Of a stretch of DNA of 64,000 bases, positions 54,184 to 61,338 are shown in pieces; the first letter of the stretch is position 1, and every line of letters starts with the position of its first letter. The DNA is from Nocardia sp. NBC_01730 (lineage in GTDB: Bacteria > Actinomycetota > Actinomycetes > Mycobacteriales > Mycobacteriaceae). The stretch lies in assembly GCF_035920445.1 (NCBI RefSeq), contig NZ_CP109162.1:4464001-4528000 (forward strand), in the 5' to 3' direction. The position numbers were made by a program, and so were the translations under genes. The notes beneath the pieces were generated by a model. That model saw nothing but the letters and a program-made list of their open reading frames with translations, did no database searches and had not been told where the DNA came from.

Positions 54184-54948
54184 TCAGGCCGGTGACGTGC
54201 CGACCCGGCCGAAATGCCGGGCGAAGAACCGGGTCGCGCTGTCGACCTCGAACCTGGGCATCTCGCCATGCCCGCCCGCGTTGGCGTGCAACGTCTTTTC
54301 CTTCGAGGCGAAGGCGTCGAACAACGCGAGACCGGATTGGCGGTCGACCAGCTCATCGTCCCACTGGAGCAGGAACTCGACCGGGACGGTGATTCGTCCC
54401 GCCGCCTCGGTGAGGGACTCGTGGCCCAGCACACCGAAAACCGCCGCGGCGATCCTGGGTTCGACCGCCGTCAACGGCACCCCGATCCCGGTGCCCTGCA
54501 TGATGCCCCAGAAGCCGATCGGGCCGTCGGCGCCGATCTGCGGCAGTTCCTGCAGAGCGTCCAGGGTCGCCCGCCATTCCGGCACGGCACGCTCGGTCAG
54601 GTAGGTGTGCACACCGACGACGATCGGGCCGATCGGCTCGCCCGCCGCCTGAGCCTGCCGTAGGACGGCGACGTGCTGCTCGAACTCCGCTGTTCGCGGC
54701 CGGTCGCCGTGTCCGGGCGCGTCGATAGCGGCGACGTGGAAACCGCAGCCGGTCACGAAGTGGTGTGCGCGGCCCACGATTCCCGGTGCCCTCTTGTGTT
54801 GGCCGCCAGCGTGCGCCATCAGCACCAGGGGCGCGTGATCGGCGCCGGATGCGGGCGAGAAGAGCACGCCGGGAACCTCACCCACCGTGAAGTCGCGTTC
54901 GACGACACCGTTCGACGATGTCTCCGCAGTGAAATGCACAGAATGCAT
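54184..54948 (-). CDS. Alpha/beta-hydrolase-fold protein lacking the nucleophile serine
   Basis: 254 residues from the ATG at 54948. Alpha/beta hydrolase landmarks: PLVLMAHAGGQHKRAPGI (oxyanion region), GFHVAAIDAPGHGDRP, then IGFWGIMQGTGIGVPL where the nucleophile elbow should be, FLLQWDDELVDRQSGLALFD (acid) and GGHGEMPR (His). At the elbow, G-x-S-x-G is replaced by G-I-M-Q-G, so the usual Ser is Met. It may be inactive, non-hydrolytic or affected by mutation. Isolated gene. Confidence 0.78.
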   Translation of the reverse strand: MHSVHFTAETSSNGVVERDFTVGEVPGVLFSPASGADHAPLVLMAHAGGQHKRAPGIVGRAHHFVTGCGFHVAAIDAPGHGDRPRTAEFEQHVAVLRQAQAAGEPIGPIVVGVHTYLTERAVPEWRATLDALQELPQIGADGPIGFWGIMQGTGIGVPLTAVEPRIAAAVFGVLGHESLTEAAGRITVPVEFLLQWDDELVDRQSGLALFDAFASKEKTLHANAGGHGEMPRFEVDSATRFFARHFGRVGTSPA

Positions 54949-55666
54949 AGATTGTTGCCTTTCGGGATTGCCTTGTTGAGGCGCTCCCGGCGACACCTAA
55001 GTCAATCGCCCAACCGTGAAGAAGATGGGGAGCACCCAATCGATACTGCGTTAATGGGTCTCACCTCCTCGCGTGATGTCGCGGACTCACGGAGACTATC
55101 AACCGGACGACATCTCGCCCAACCCTTTTTCTGTCGACCAACTTGACGGGCCGCCAAGTGCCTCATCTGCCCCGAAGCGGCAGAACAGCGCGTGCCGAGG
55201 TGAGCTCCGCTATCAGCGGTAGTACAGGGCGTTTGGGAACGGTGTCGCCAGCCTTCACGAATCCACGCAACGGGCAAGAGCAGATGCAGCGGAACACCGG
55301 ATGTCCACGTCACCGCCCCTGAACGCTAACCATGGCAGTACACCCGTACGAGCACAGTGCTGTCAGGGAGTGCCTCCAGGTAGGATTCATTGCCGCCGGG
55401 CGGAACAGGGCGGGTGGCAGACATACCGTCACCCAGATGTGGGCCATGACCCCGCCCTTCCACCGCTACCGCTCTCGCTCTCGGCTCTGTGCGGCTGCAA
55501 TCAGCACAGCACCCGGCTTCCTGAACCACGAATCCTCGCGTACACCAACATAATTTATCCAGCTTCGAGATACTCCACCCAGCCCTGTTGTCGCACAGCC
55601 GTTCAGGGCTTCTTCGTGCGACAACTCGAATGAGCGTCGCCGCCGATCCGGGCGCGGATCTCGCCG
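54949..55666. other. Intergenic region, no supported gene
   Basis: About 720 bases. A strong purine stretch (GAGGAGGTGAG) at about 55064 on the minus strand precedes only a short 18-codon frame starting at ATT. Other frames lack motifs. Confidence 0.4.
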
Positions 55667-56116
55667 CTATCGTTCCATCTCGTCGGCGGCCTGCTGGAAT
55701 GCCTCGGCGGCGCGGGCGAAGTAGTCGAACAGCACCTCGCGCTGTTCGGCGGAGTAGCCGGTGATGATGTCGCCGATCTTGCGGCGGGCCGGTGCCAGCA
55801 CCGTGTCGAGACCGGCCGGTTTTCCGATCGGCTCGACGATGACCTTGCGGCGGTCACCCGGATCCGGGGCCCGCCGGACGTAACCCGCCTCCTCCAACCG
55901 GTCGATAAGCCTGGTGGTCGGGCCCGTCGTGAGCCCGGCGCGGGCGCCGAGTTCACCAGGGGTCATGGCGCCGCTCAGCTCCAGGATGTTCAGCGCGTAC
56001 AGATCGGTGGCGCCGAGGTCACATGCCCTGGCGCCGGCCTGGGCATGCAGCACCACCGAGCTCAGATAGCGGCGGTAGACCTCATTTGGGTCGGGTTGGC
56101 GATGCGATGTTGACAC
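55667..56116 (-). CDS. MarR family transcriptional regulator
   Basis: 149 residues from a GTG at 56116. Winged helix: LGATDLYALNILELSGAMTPGELGARAGLTTGPTTRLIDRLEEAGYVRRAPDPGDRRKVIVEP in blocks, the last with the wing DRRK motif. Flanking helices form the dimer. An inverted repeat, TGAAG-N6-CTTCA, lies 31 bases upstream and is a likely operator. The adjacent plus-strand genes (SDR relic, SnoaL-like) are divergent and plausible targets. Confidence 0.88.
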   Translation of the reverse strand: MSTSHRQPDPNEVYRRYLSSVVLHAQAGARACDLGATDLYALNILELSGAMTPGELGARAGLTTGPTTRLIDRLEEAGYVRRAPDPGDRRKVIVEPIGKPAGLDTVLAPARRKIGDIITGYSAEQREVLFDYFARAAEAFQQAADEMER

Positions 56117-56147
56117 GGGCGGCTCCCATCCTTAATCTCTTCGTTTG

Positions 56148-56163
56148 TGAAGATAGTTCTTCA
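56148..56163. promoter_or_regulatory. Candidate MarR operator
   Basis: TGAAG-ATAGTT-CTTCA, a 16-base inverted repeat in the MarR/SDR intergenic region. MarR dimers bind such 5-6-5 repeats. Position-based inference. Confidence 0.5.
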
Positions 56164-56256
56164 AGGAAGAAGTCTCTTCCGAGAAGAAAAGGCTACAGCA
56201 GGAGACCCCCATGACGTGTCGTCCACGCTCGACTCGTCCCGAAACCAGGCGCCGGC

Positions 56257-56538
56257 GTGTATAGCGCGTCCAAGGCGTTCGTCGCCTCGTTCTCGGAAAC
56301 GCTCTGGCACGAACAGAAGTCACGCGGCGCGCAGGTGATGGCACTGTGCCCCGTCGTCACGATCACCGCTTCGCAGACCGCTGCGGATGTGCCGTCCTGG
56401 CTGGTGCAATCGCCACAGCAGGTGGTGGCCCGAGCGCTGCGGGCCCTGACTGCTTCCCCGACGAACTGGGCTCGCATTGCTCGGTTCCGACTGAACTCGA
56501 AAAGCCCGAAAGGACTCCGCCATGACCACCGACACTGA
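56257..56538 (+). pseudogene. SDR oxidoreductase, C-terminal half only
   Basis: The frame opens at the catalytic motif, YSASKAFVASFSETLWHEQK, then RGAQVMALCPVVTITASQT and a normal SDR tail (VARALRALTASPTNWARIARF). The N-terminal Rossmann half with TGxxxGxG is missing and upstream frames do not supply it. It overlaps the SnoaL-like start by 17 bases, so the pair was probably an operon before truncation. Confidence 0.7.
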
Positions 56539-56959
56539 CCGCACCGCCATCCGCGCACTCATCGAACGCAGCCAGGACGCCTGGAACCGGGCAGACGGCG
56601 ACGCCTACGGCGCCTGCTTCACCGAGGACGCCACCGACATCACCTACGTCGGCACCGTCTACCACGGCGGCCGGGAGATCGGCAGCGCGCACCAGGCGCT
56701 GTTCGACAGCTTCCTGAAGGGCACGCAGCTCATCGTCGACATCGTCGAGATCCGCCGCTACGGCGCCGATACCGCCGTGGTCGTGACCCGCGGCGAATCC
56801 GCGAAGGGTACGCCGAAGAAATTGGGCAAACTCGCGACCTACACCATCGTCCGCATCGACGGCCGGTGGCGGATCGCGGCCGTGCAGAAGACCCAGCGCA
56901 AACCGCTCATGGAGGCCATCTCCTTCAGGTTCCAACCGGCCAGCCGGCCCGCCCGCTGA
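56522..56959 (+). CDS. SgcJ/EcaC-type SnoaL-like protein
   Basis: 145 residues; ATG behind AAAGGA. NTF2-like fold: RALIERSQDAWNRADGDAYGACFTEDATDITYVG (opening helix and pocket), YHGGREIGSAHQALFDSFLKGTQLIVDIVEIRRYGADTAVVVTRG and a closing TYTIVRIDGRWRIAAVQKTQRK. The SgcJ/EcaC group is often linked to secondary metabolism or small-molecule binding; catalytic role unproven. Stop codon overlaps the start of a truncated NmrA-like gene. Confidence 0.85.
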   Translation: MTTDTDRTAIRALIERSQDAWNRADGDAYGACFTEDATDITYVGTVYHGGREIGSAHQALFDSFLKGTQLIVDIVEIRRYGADTAVVVTRGESAKGTPKKLGKLATYTIVRIDGRWRIAAVQKTQRKPLMEAISFRFQPASRPAR

Positions 56960-57080
56960 TGGCCGCCATTGCGGTCGTCGGCGCCGCCGGGCGCACCGGA
57001 CGGCTCGTCGTCGCCCAGGCCCTGGCCCGCGGGCATCGCGTCACCGCGATCGCCCGCCGGGGCCGAAAGCCTCGGTGCCG
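56959..57080 (+). pseudogene. NmrA-like N-terminal fragment
   Basis: MAAIAVVGAAGRTGRLVVAQ, then ALARGHRVTAIARRG, is the first Rossmann unit of an NAD(P)H-binding reductase. After about 40 codons homology ends and the frame runs into the GNAT relic. A deletion appears to join the two. Confidence 0.65.
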
Positions 57081-57104
57081 CGACGGGCCGACGACAATCG
57101 CGCC

Positions 57105-57176
57105 CGGACGGAGTTCGCGGAACCGGCGTACCCGCACTTCGCGCTGCGTCAGCTCTTCGATCTGCACGGAACATAG
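57105..57176 (+). pseudogene. GNAT acetyltransferase fragment
   Basis: A frame reads EFAEPAYPHFALRQLFDLHG then stops. The nucleotide sequence is nearly identical over about 60 bases to part of the intact GNAT gene near 60638-60700 (EFAELAYPYFALRQLFDLHG). A duplicated, truncated relic on the far side of the RiPP-like cluster. Confidence 0.75.
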
Positions 57177-57263
57177 CGTCGAGCGCCTCCCGAGCCGCGT
57201 CGACAGCCTGGCCGAAGGTCGCCGATTCCGGGTAGGCGAAATGTCGTTCGGCGGGCGCCAGCT

Positions 57264-58475
57264 TCACCGGCGCCTTCGCCACCATGTCACCGCCCAGAGC
57301 GTGTGCGCCGTGCCGAGGACGAGGAGGACGACGATGCTGTCCAGGTTGGTCGTCATCGGCTGGTCGGGGCCGAGCCTGGTCACGGCACGGAAGATCAGTG
57401 TCACGTCGGCGGGTATGGAGAACGCCGCCATCGCGGCCAGGCAGAGCGCCGTTCCGAATACCAGGAAAGCGCTGTAGACGCGCGCCACGCGACGTTCGCG
57501 TACGGGCAGGTGGCGGCTGGGGTCTTTCGGAGGCTGCCCACGCCCGGTAATGGCACCCCACAATCGATTCCCAATGTAACGCGCATACGCCGTGCCGTCG
57601 CCGAATAGGTCGCGGCAGCCAGTAACGTCTTGCAGGATGAAATAGACGTCCGTACGCATGAACACCAAGAGCTGGAACGGCAACCCCAGCAACGCCAGCA
57701 ACATCACCGCGGCCAGGACCTTATGCATGATTGCGGTCTCGTCCGTCACCACCAACAGCAAGACTGCTATCGCGGCGACCGATAGATTCACCGCCATGCC
57801 GGCCGAATAGGCGGTCAGTCGATGCCTGCGCGGGGCGAGTTCGATCCCACTGATATCGGTCTCGGCCACCAGAAATTGCAGCCGCGTGCCCAGTTGAATC
57901 CGGGCGTGGACACCCGTGGCCCGCGCGGTGACAAAGTGCGCAAGCTCATGGACGAAGATCAACGACCATCCGCCGACGAAGCTGAGGGCCAGCACGAGGC
58001 TGCCCTGTGGACTCCAGAGCAGGTCCTGGAAGCTGGGCAGCAGGTCGGGACGCAAGGCGAGTGCCACCACTGCGGCCAGCAGCAAGCAGCCGAACAACAT
58101 CGGCAGAACCGGACTCAGCGCGAATCGGACGTGCTCGGGGCGCACTCGCGGAAAGGACGCGGGCCGCGGCACCTCGAATGGCACGGGGCGGTGGTCGATC
58201 TCGGCCACGAATCCCAGCTCGATCAGTTCTCGGACGAAAAACAGGACATCGAACTCGCAGCCCTCTTCGTCAGCCAGCCGTACCTCGGCCTGCTCGACGG
58301 TCAGCCCTGCACCGAGCAGGTCGATCGCGACCGCGCCTGGCTTCGGAAGCGCCACGAACTGGCGGGTCTCGAATCGGCCCACGATCCATTCCCCGCGATC
58401 CGGGCGGATCGCCAAATCATGCAGACGGATCCGGCTCGCCGGCAGGACATCGGCGGCCACGCGCGGCTCGGTCAC
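57264..58475 (-). CDS. PqqD-like domain fused to an M50 membrane metalloprotease
   Basis: 403 residues; GTG start overlaps the ThiF-like stop (GTGA). Residues about 15-95 look like a PqqD-type winged-helix peptide-recognition domain (LPKPGAVAIDLLGAGLTVEQAEVRL, FFVRELIELGFVAEID). From about 118 come several membrane segments. IFVHELAHFVTARATG (HExxH at 176-180) is the zinc site of M50 site-2 proteases. An M50-typical NPDG-like second motif is not obvious; a later helix has TDVYFILQDVTGCRDLFGD. Such proteins process or export modified peptides. Here it probably handles the two small peptides at 59.7 and 60.0 kb. Confidence 0.78.
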   Translation of the reverse strand: MTEPRVAADVLPASRIRLHDLAIRPDRGEWIVGRFETRQFVALPKPGAVAIDLLGAGLTVEQAEVRLADEEGCEFDVLFFVRELIELGFVAEIDHRPVPFEVPRPASFPRVRPEHVRFALSPVLPMLFGCLLLAAVVALALRPDLLPSFQDLLWSPQGSLVLALSFVGGWSLIFVHELAHFVTARATGVHARIQLGTRLQFLVAETDISGIELAPRRHRLTAYSAGMAVNLSVAAIAVLLLVVTDETAIMHKVLAAVMLLALLGLPFQLLVFMRTDVYFILQDVTGCRDLFGDGTAYARYIGNRLWGAITGRGQPPKDPSRHLPVRERRVARVYSAFLVFGTALCLAAMAAFSIPADVTLIFRAVTRLGPDQPMTTNLDSIVVLLVLGTAHTLWAVTWWRRRR

Positions 58476-59605
58476 GGGGTATCCCCGCAGGTCGGGCAGT
58501 CCGGTCGACGGTCGTATCGGTCCAGGACCGATTCACCCGCAATGGCGAGGTTCACGCCGTACCGAAAGCCCGGCTCGATCGGCGGCGCACCGGTCAGCAC
58601 GGCCAGCGCGAAGTGAGTGAGAAGGTTGCCGGTAATAGCGGCAGACACGACATTGACAGGCTGCCAAGGCAGTTGCGGCCCGAGGCTTTCCAAAGGCACC
58701 CCCGCGGGGAGGCGCATATCCGCCTGCTCGACTTCCTGATCGTGCAGACACTCCCAGCAAGCCCCCCGCCCCGGGATATAGAGGCCAGCCGAGGTGAGGG
58801 GGCCGTGATAGCCGCCGGTCACCCAGGGCATGCCAGCGGCCAGGCAGACCCGGTTGGCCCATCTACGGATCGGGCGCGGCTGGTCCGCGCAGAGCGCGAC
58901 GAGATCGTATCCGGGCCGAAGCAGATCGGCGATGTCGGCCTCTCCATCGACCTGCCGCCGTTCACCCGTGACCTCCACATCAGAGTTGAGGGCACGCAGA
59001 TGCCCCATCGCGGCGTCGACCTTGGGCTTACCGATGTCATCCTCACGGTAAAGGACCTGCCGGTTGAGGTTGGACAGTTCGACGGTGTCGGAGTCGACAC
59101 AGTGCAGATACCCGACGCCGGACGCGACGAGCCCTTGCGCAACAGCTCCGCCGGTACCGCCGACGCCGATCAGGAGAACCCGGGATCGGCTCAGCCGAAG
59201 CTGGATATCCCAAGGGCTCGAGCGGGGTGTCTGGTCGATCCAGTCGAAGAACGCCATACCGCGCGAATAGCGTTCCCGCTCCCGCTCGGACAGCTGCGCC
59301 GGGACAGGGGCACCAGCGTCCTCCACGAAACCGGCGTCGAGAAGTTGCTGCATCGCGTCGGCGGCCTCAGCCACAGGCACATCCCCATGACTGGACTTCA
59401 CCAAGGCGAGCACCTCGTCAGGTGACCGAGTTCCGTCCAGCCCGCCAACCAGGACCCGAACCCACCCGTCAGGATCTTCGATCTCCGCCCCGACACCATG
59501 GACCGTAGCACCGATCCTGACATTGCCATCCACGGTGACGTACGGGACATGCTCCGGCTTGACCCGCGGCCGCAGCATGTCCAGGAAGCGTATGTTGCCA
59601 TCCAT
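58472..59605 (-). CDS. ThiF/E1-like peptide-adenylating enzyme with leader-binding N-terminus
   Basis: 377 residues from the ATG at 59605 (GGGAG upstream). The first 100 residues form a helical/winged leader-binding-like domain (SPDEVLALVKSSHGDVPVAE, AMQQLLDAGFVED). From 140 is an E1-like domain: VLLIGVGGTGGAVAQGLVASG (ATP site 147-153), CVDSDTVELSNLNRQVLY (171-187), and four zinc-type Cys, CWEC at 283-286 and CPTC at 370-373. Family members (MccB, ThiF, PaaA, TOMM E1-like partners) activate peptide carboxylates with ATP. It follows the two precursor-like genes. Confidence 0.85.
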   Translation of the reverse strand: MDGNIRFLDMLRPRVKPEHVPYVTVDGNVRIGATVHGVGAEIEDPDGWVRVLVGGLDGTRSPDEVLALVKSSHGDVPVAEAADAMQQLLDAGFVEDAGAPVPAQLSERERERYSRGMAFFDWIDQTPRSSPWDIQLRLSRSRVLLIGVGGTGGAVAQGLVASGVGYLHCVDSDTVELSNLNRQVLYREDDIGKPKVDAAMGHLRALNSDVEVTGERRQVDGEADIADLLRPGYDLVALCADQPRPIRRWANRVCLAAGMPWVTGGYHGPLTSAGLYIPGRGACWECLHDQEVEQADMRLPAGVPLESLGPQLPWQPVNVVSAAITGNLLTHFALAVLTGAPPIEPGFRYGVNLAIAGESVLDRYDRRPDCPTCGDTP

Positions 59606-59720
59606 CAAGGGACTCCCGATATGAATTCACTCGCCGAGGTACGGGTTCTCTTACTGACCAAACACACGTAGGGTGCACCTCCACACGGCACTCCGAATGG
59701 AGGCACACCCCGCGGTATGG

Positions 59721-59840
59721 CTAATCGCCGCCCGCTATCGAGCTGCTGCCGGTCGTTTCCTTCTTGTCCAGACGTCGAATCTTGATCGCAACGCGATCAC
59801 GGGTCGTGGGCTGAGCGGGTGCGTTGTCTTCAGACTTCAT
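59721..59840 (-). CDS. RiPP precursor-like peptide 1
   Basis: 39 residues; ATG behind GAGGAG (8-base spacing). Polar N-terminus, then the block RVAIKIRRLDKKETT (16-30) shared almost exactly with peptide 2, then a variable end GSSSIAGGD. A conserved leader plus variable short tail is the RiPP precursor layout. Two 15-bp direct repeats lie just upstream. The ThiF-like enzyme gene starts 115 bases downstream on the same strand. Confidence 0.7.
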   Translation of the reverse strand: MKSEDNAPAQPTTRDRVAIKIRRLDKKETTGSSSIAGGD

Positions 59841-59868
59841 AAATCTTGCTCCTCATTTGATTTTGTAG

Positions 59869-59892
59869 GTGCACAACATCCAGGTGTACAAC
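59869..59892 (-). promoter_or_regulatory. Direct repeats upstream of precursor 1
   Basis: GTGCACAAC (59869-59877) and GTGTACAAC (59884-59892), 15 bases apart, written on the plus strand. The same element at the same spacing precedes precursor 2. Likely binding sites of a shared regulator. Confidence 0.65.
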
Positions 59893-60026
59893 GCTCAGGC
59901 ATGTGGAGCCAGACTGTCCGCATCTCCTTGGATGAATCGAATGGTGGCAGCGCGGCCCCGCGTGCTTCAGGCGGCAATCGAGCAGCTCGACGAGGTCGAC
60001 CTGGAGGTTTCAGCCTGTGGTGACGT

Positions 60027-60146
60027 CTACGCGCCGCCGGACGGGCAGCCGTCGGTCGTTTCCTTCTTGTCCAAACGCCGAATCTTGATCACGACGCGGT
60101 TCTGACTGGTGGGCTGAGCGGATGCCTTGTCTTTGGACCTTTTCAT
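60027..60146 (-). CDS. RiPP precursor-like peptide 2
   Basis: 39 residues; ATG behind AAGGAG (8-base spacing). Same layout as peptide 1: AQPTSQN, the leader block RVVIKIRRLDKKETT (17-31) and a different end, DGCPSGGA, which includes a Cys and Pro. Upstream are three 15-bp direct repeats. The leader block differs from peptide 1 by a single residue, whereas the tail shares only Gly-Gly, the pattern expected of a leader and diversified core. Confidence 0.7.
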   Translation of the reverse strand: MKRSKDKASAQPTSQNRVVIKIRRLDKKETTDGCPSGGA

Positions 60147-60172
60147 GAAATCGACTCCTTACCATCAGAGAG

Positions 60173-60211
60173 GTGCACACCATATAGGTGCACAACACTT
60201 ACGTGTACAAC
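60173..60211 (-). promoter_or_regulatory. Three 15-bp direct repeats upstream of precursor 2
   Basis: GTGCACACC (60173), GTGCACAAC (60188) and GTGTACAAC (60203), exactly 15 bases apart on the plus strand. A TTGACA on the minus strand (60239-60234) lies just outside and may be a -35. Consensus GTGYACAAC. Confidence 0.65.
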
Positions 60212-60551
60212 GGTGAGATACCTAAGGGGGTGCTGTCAACCCCCCAATTTGCGCCGCCCGCAATGAATTTCGTCCTGCCCGCTCTGATCGTCAATGAGAT
60301 CGGCCGCTTCCAACGTTCTCCTTGCCGGCTTCGCTACAGCGCAGCTACAGCACTCGGCCCCGGTTATCCCGCATCCGGCGACGAGCGATCCACTCACCTC
60401 AGCGCCGTTGCGGTACCAGCCCACCTGGCACCCGAAAGCCGCACTGCGTGAGTTCATCTCACCAAGTGAGGCTTTCGCCCCGTCTCTGCCCGAGAACCAC
60501 GTGAACGCTCTACTCTGAATGCTGGACTCACTGCCGGGGAGAGGTGAGCAT

Positions 60552-61091
60552 GTGGACATCACGAAAGGTCTTGGGGCGCCGCTGTTCCGGTCTACTCAGC
60601 TGGATGACCTGGCGGAAATCGCCGCGCTGGAGCAGATGGAGTTCGCCGAACTGGCGTACCCGTACTTCGCGCTGCGCCAGCTCTTCGATCTGCACGGATC
60701 ACAGTGGGTGGTCGCCGATCTCGACGGCACGGTCTGCGGCTATGCGATGGTGGCGCTCGGCTCGCCGCAGTGCGCCTGGGTGATCGGGCTCGCGGTCGCA
60801 CCGCAATGCCGTGGCCACGGCTACGGGCGGGCGTTGATGAACGGCGCGCTGGCCCGGTGCCGGGCCGCCCAGGTGGAAGAAGTGTTCCTCACTGTCCGGC
60901 CTACTGATCAATCGGCGTCGAATCTGTACAAGAAGTCCGGATTCGTCTGGGCCGGGCACGAAGAACGCTACTTCGGAGCGGGCGAGCCGCGCGACATTCT
61001 GGTGCATCGAATCCAGCACCGCCCCAGTACACCGTCGATCACCGATCCGACCTCGGGCATCTGGCGCAAGCGCAGTCCAGGCTCGGACTAG
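60552..61091 (+). CDS. GNAT family N-acetyltransferase
   Basis: 179 residues from the GTG at 60552, which has GGAGAGGTGAG upstream; an in-frame ATG at 60519 is possible. GNAT core: CGYAMVALG (strand 4), WVIGLAVAPQCRGHGYGRALMNGALARC with the acetyl-CoA loop Q-C-R-G-H-G-Y-G, VEEVFLTVRPTDQSASNLYKKSGFVWAGHEERYF. RimI-like in outline. Substrate unknown; proximity to the peptide cluster raises the possibility of peptide N-acetylation, but it is divergent. A fragment of a near-identical gene lies at 57105. Confidence 0.85.
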   Translation: MDITKGLGAPLFRSTQLDDLAEIAALEQMEFAELAYPYFALRQLFDLHGSQWVVADLDGTVCGYAMVALGSPQCAWVIGLAVAPQCRGHGYGRALMNGALARCRAAQVEEVFLTVRPTDQSASNLYKKSGFVWAGHEERYFGAGEPRDILVHRIQHRPSTPSITDPTSGIWRKRSPGSD

Positions 61092-61338
61092 GGCCGATGC
61101 CGCGGTGAGGTTGATGTCGGGCGTTGTCGTCGGTGGCTGGTGGCATGCTGCTGATGTGGTGCGACCCACTCGTGTGGGTGAAACGGCCCGAATGACGCGA
61201 GAACCGACACGGACGCAGTATCGACGTGAGTGGAGGACGTCCGAGAAGGCCGGTGTCTACCAACCTTTTTCGATTGGGAGAGCGTTGTATGGTGGGTATC
61301 ACGTCACAATGACGCGCAGGCCCGGGGGAGGAACATCG

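Noticed and set aside
55002..55313. 103-codon minus-strand frame with internal GAGGAGGTGAG
   Set aside because: The strong purine stretch is followed by ATT rather than a standard start, and only 18 codons follow.
57177..57263. Minus-strand continuation AERHFAYPESATFGQAVDAA beyond the M50 stop
   Set aside because: Coding-like composition but in a different frame from the M50 gene, short, and no family recognised.
59900..60023. Plus-strand 40-codon frame between the two precursors
   Set aside because: Opposite strand, no ribosome-binding site, no similarity to the precursors.
60236..60562. Cys-containing minus-strand frame next to the precursors, possible third precursor
   Set aside because: Lacks the IKIRRLDKKET leader block and any ribosome-binding site; overlaps the GNAT start.
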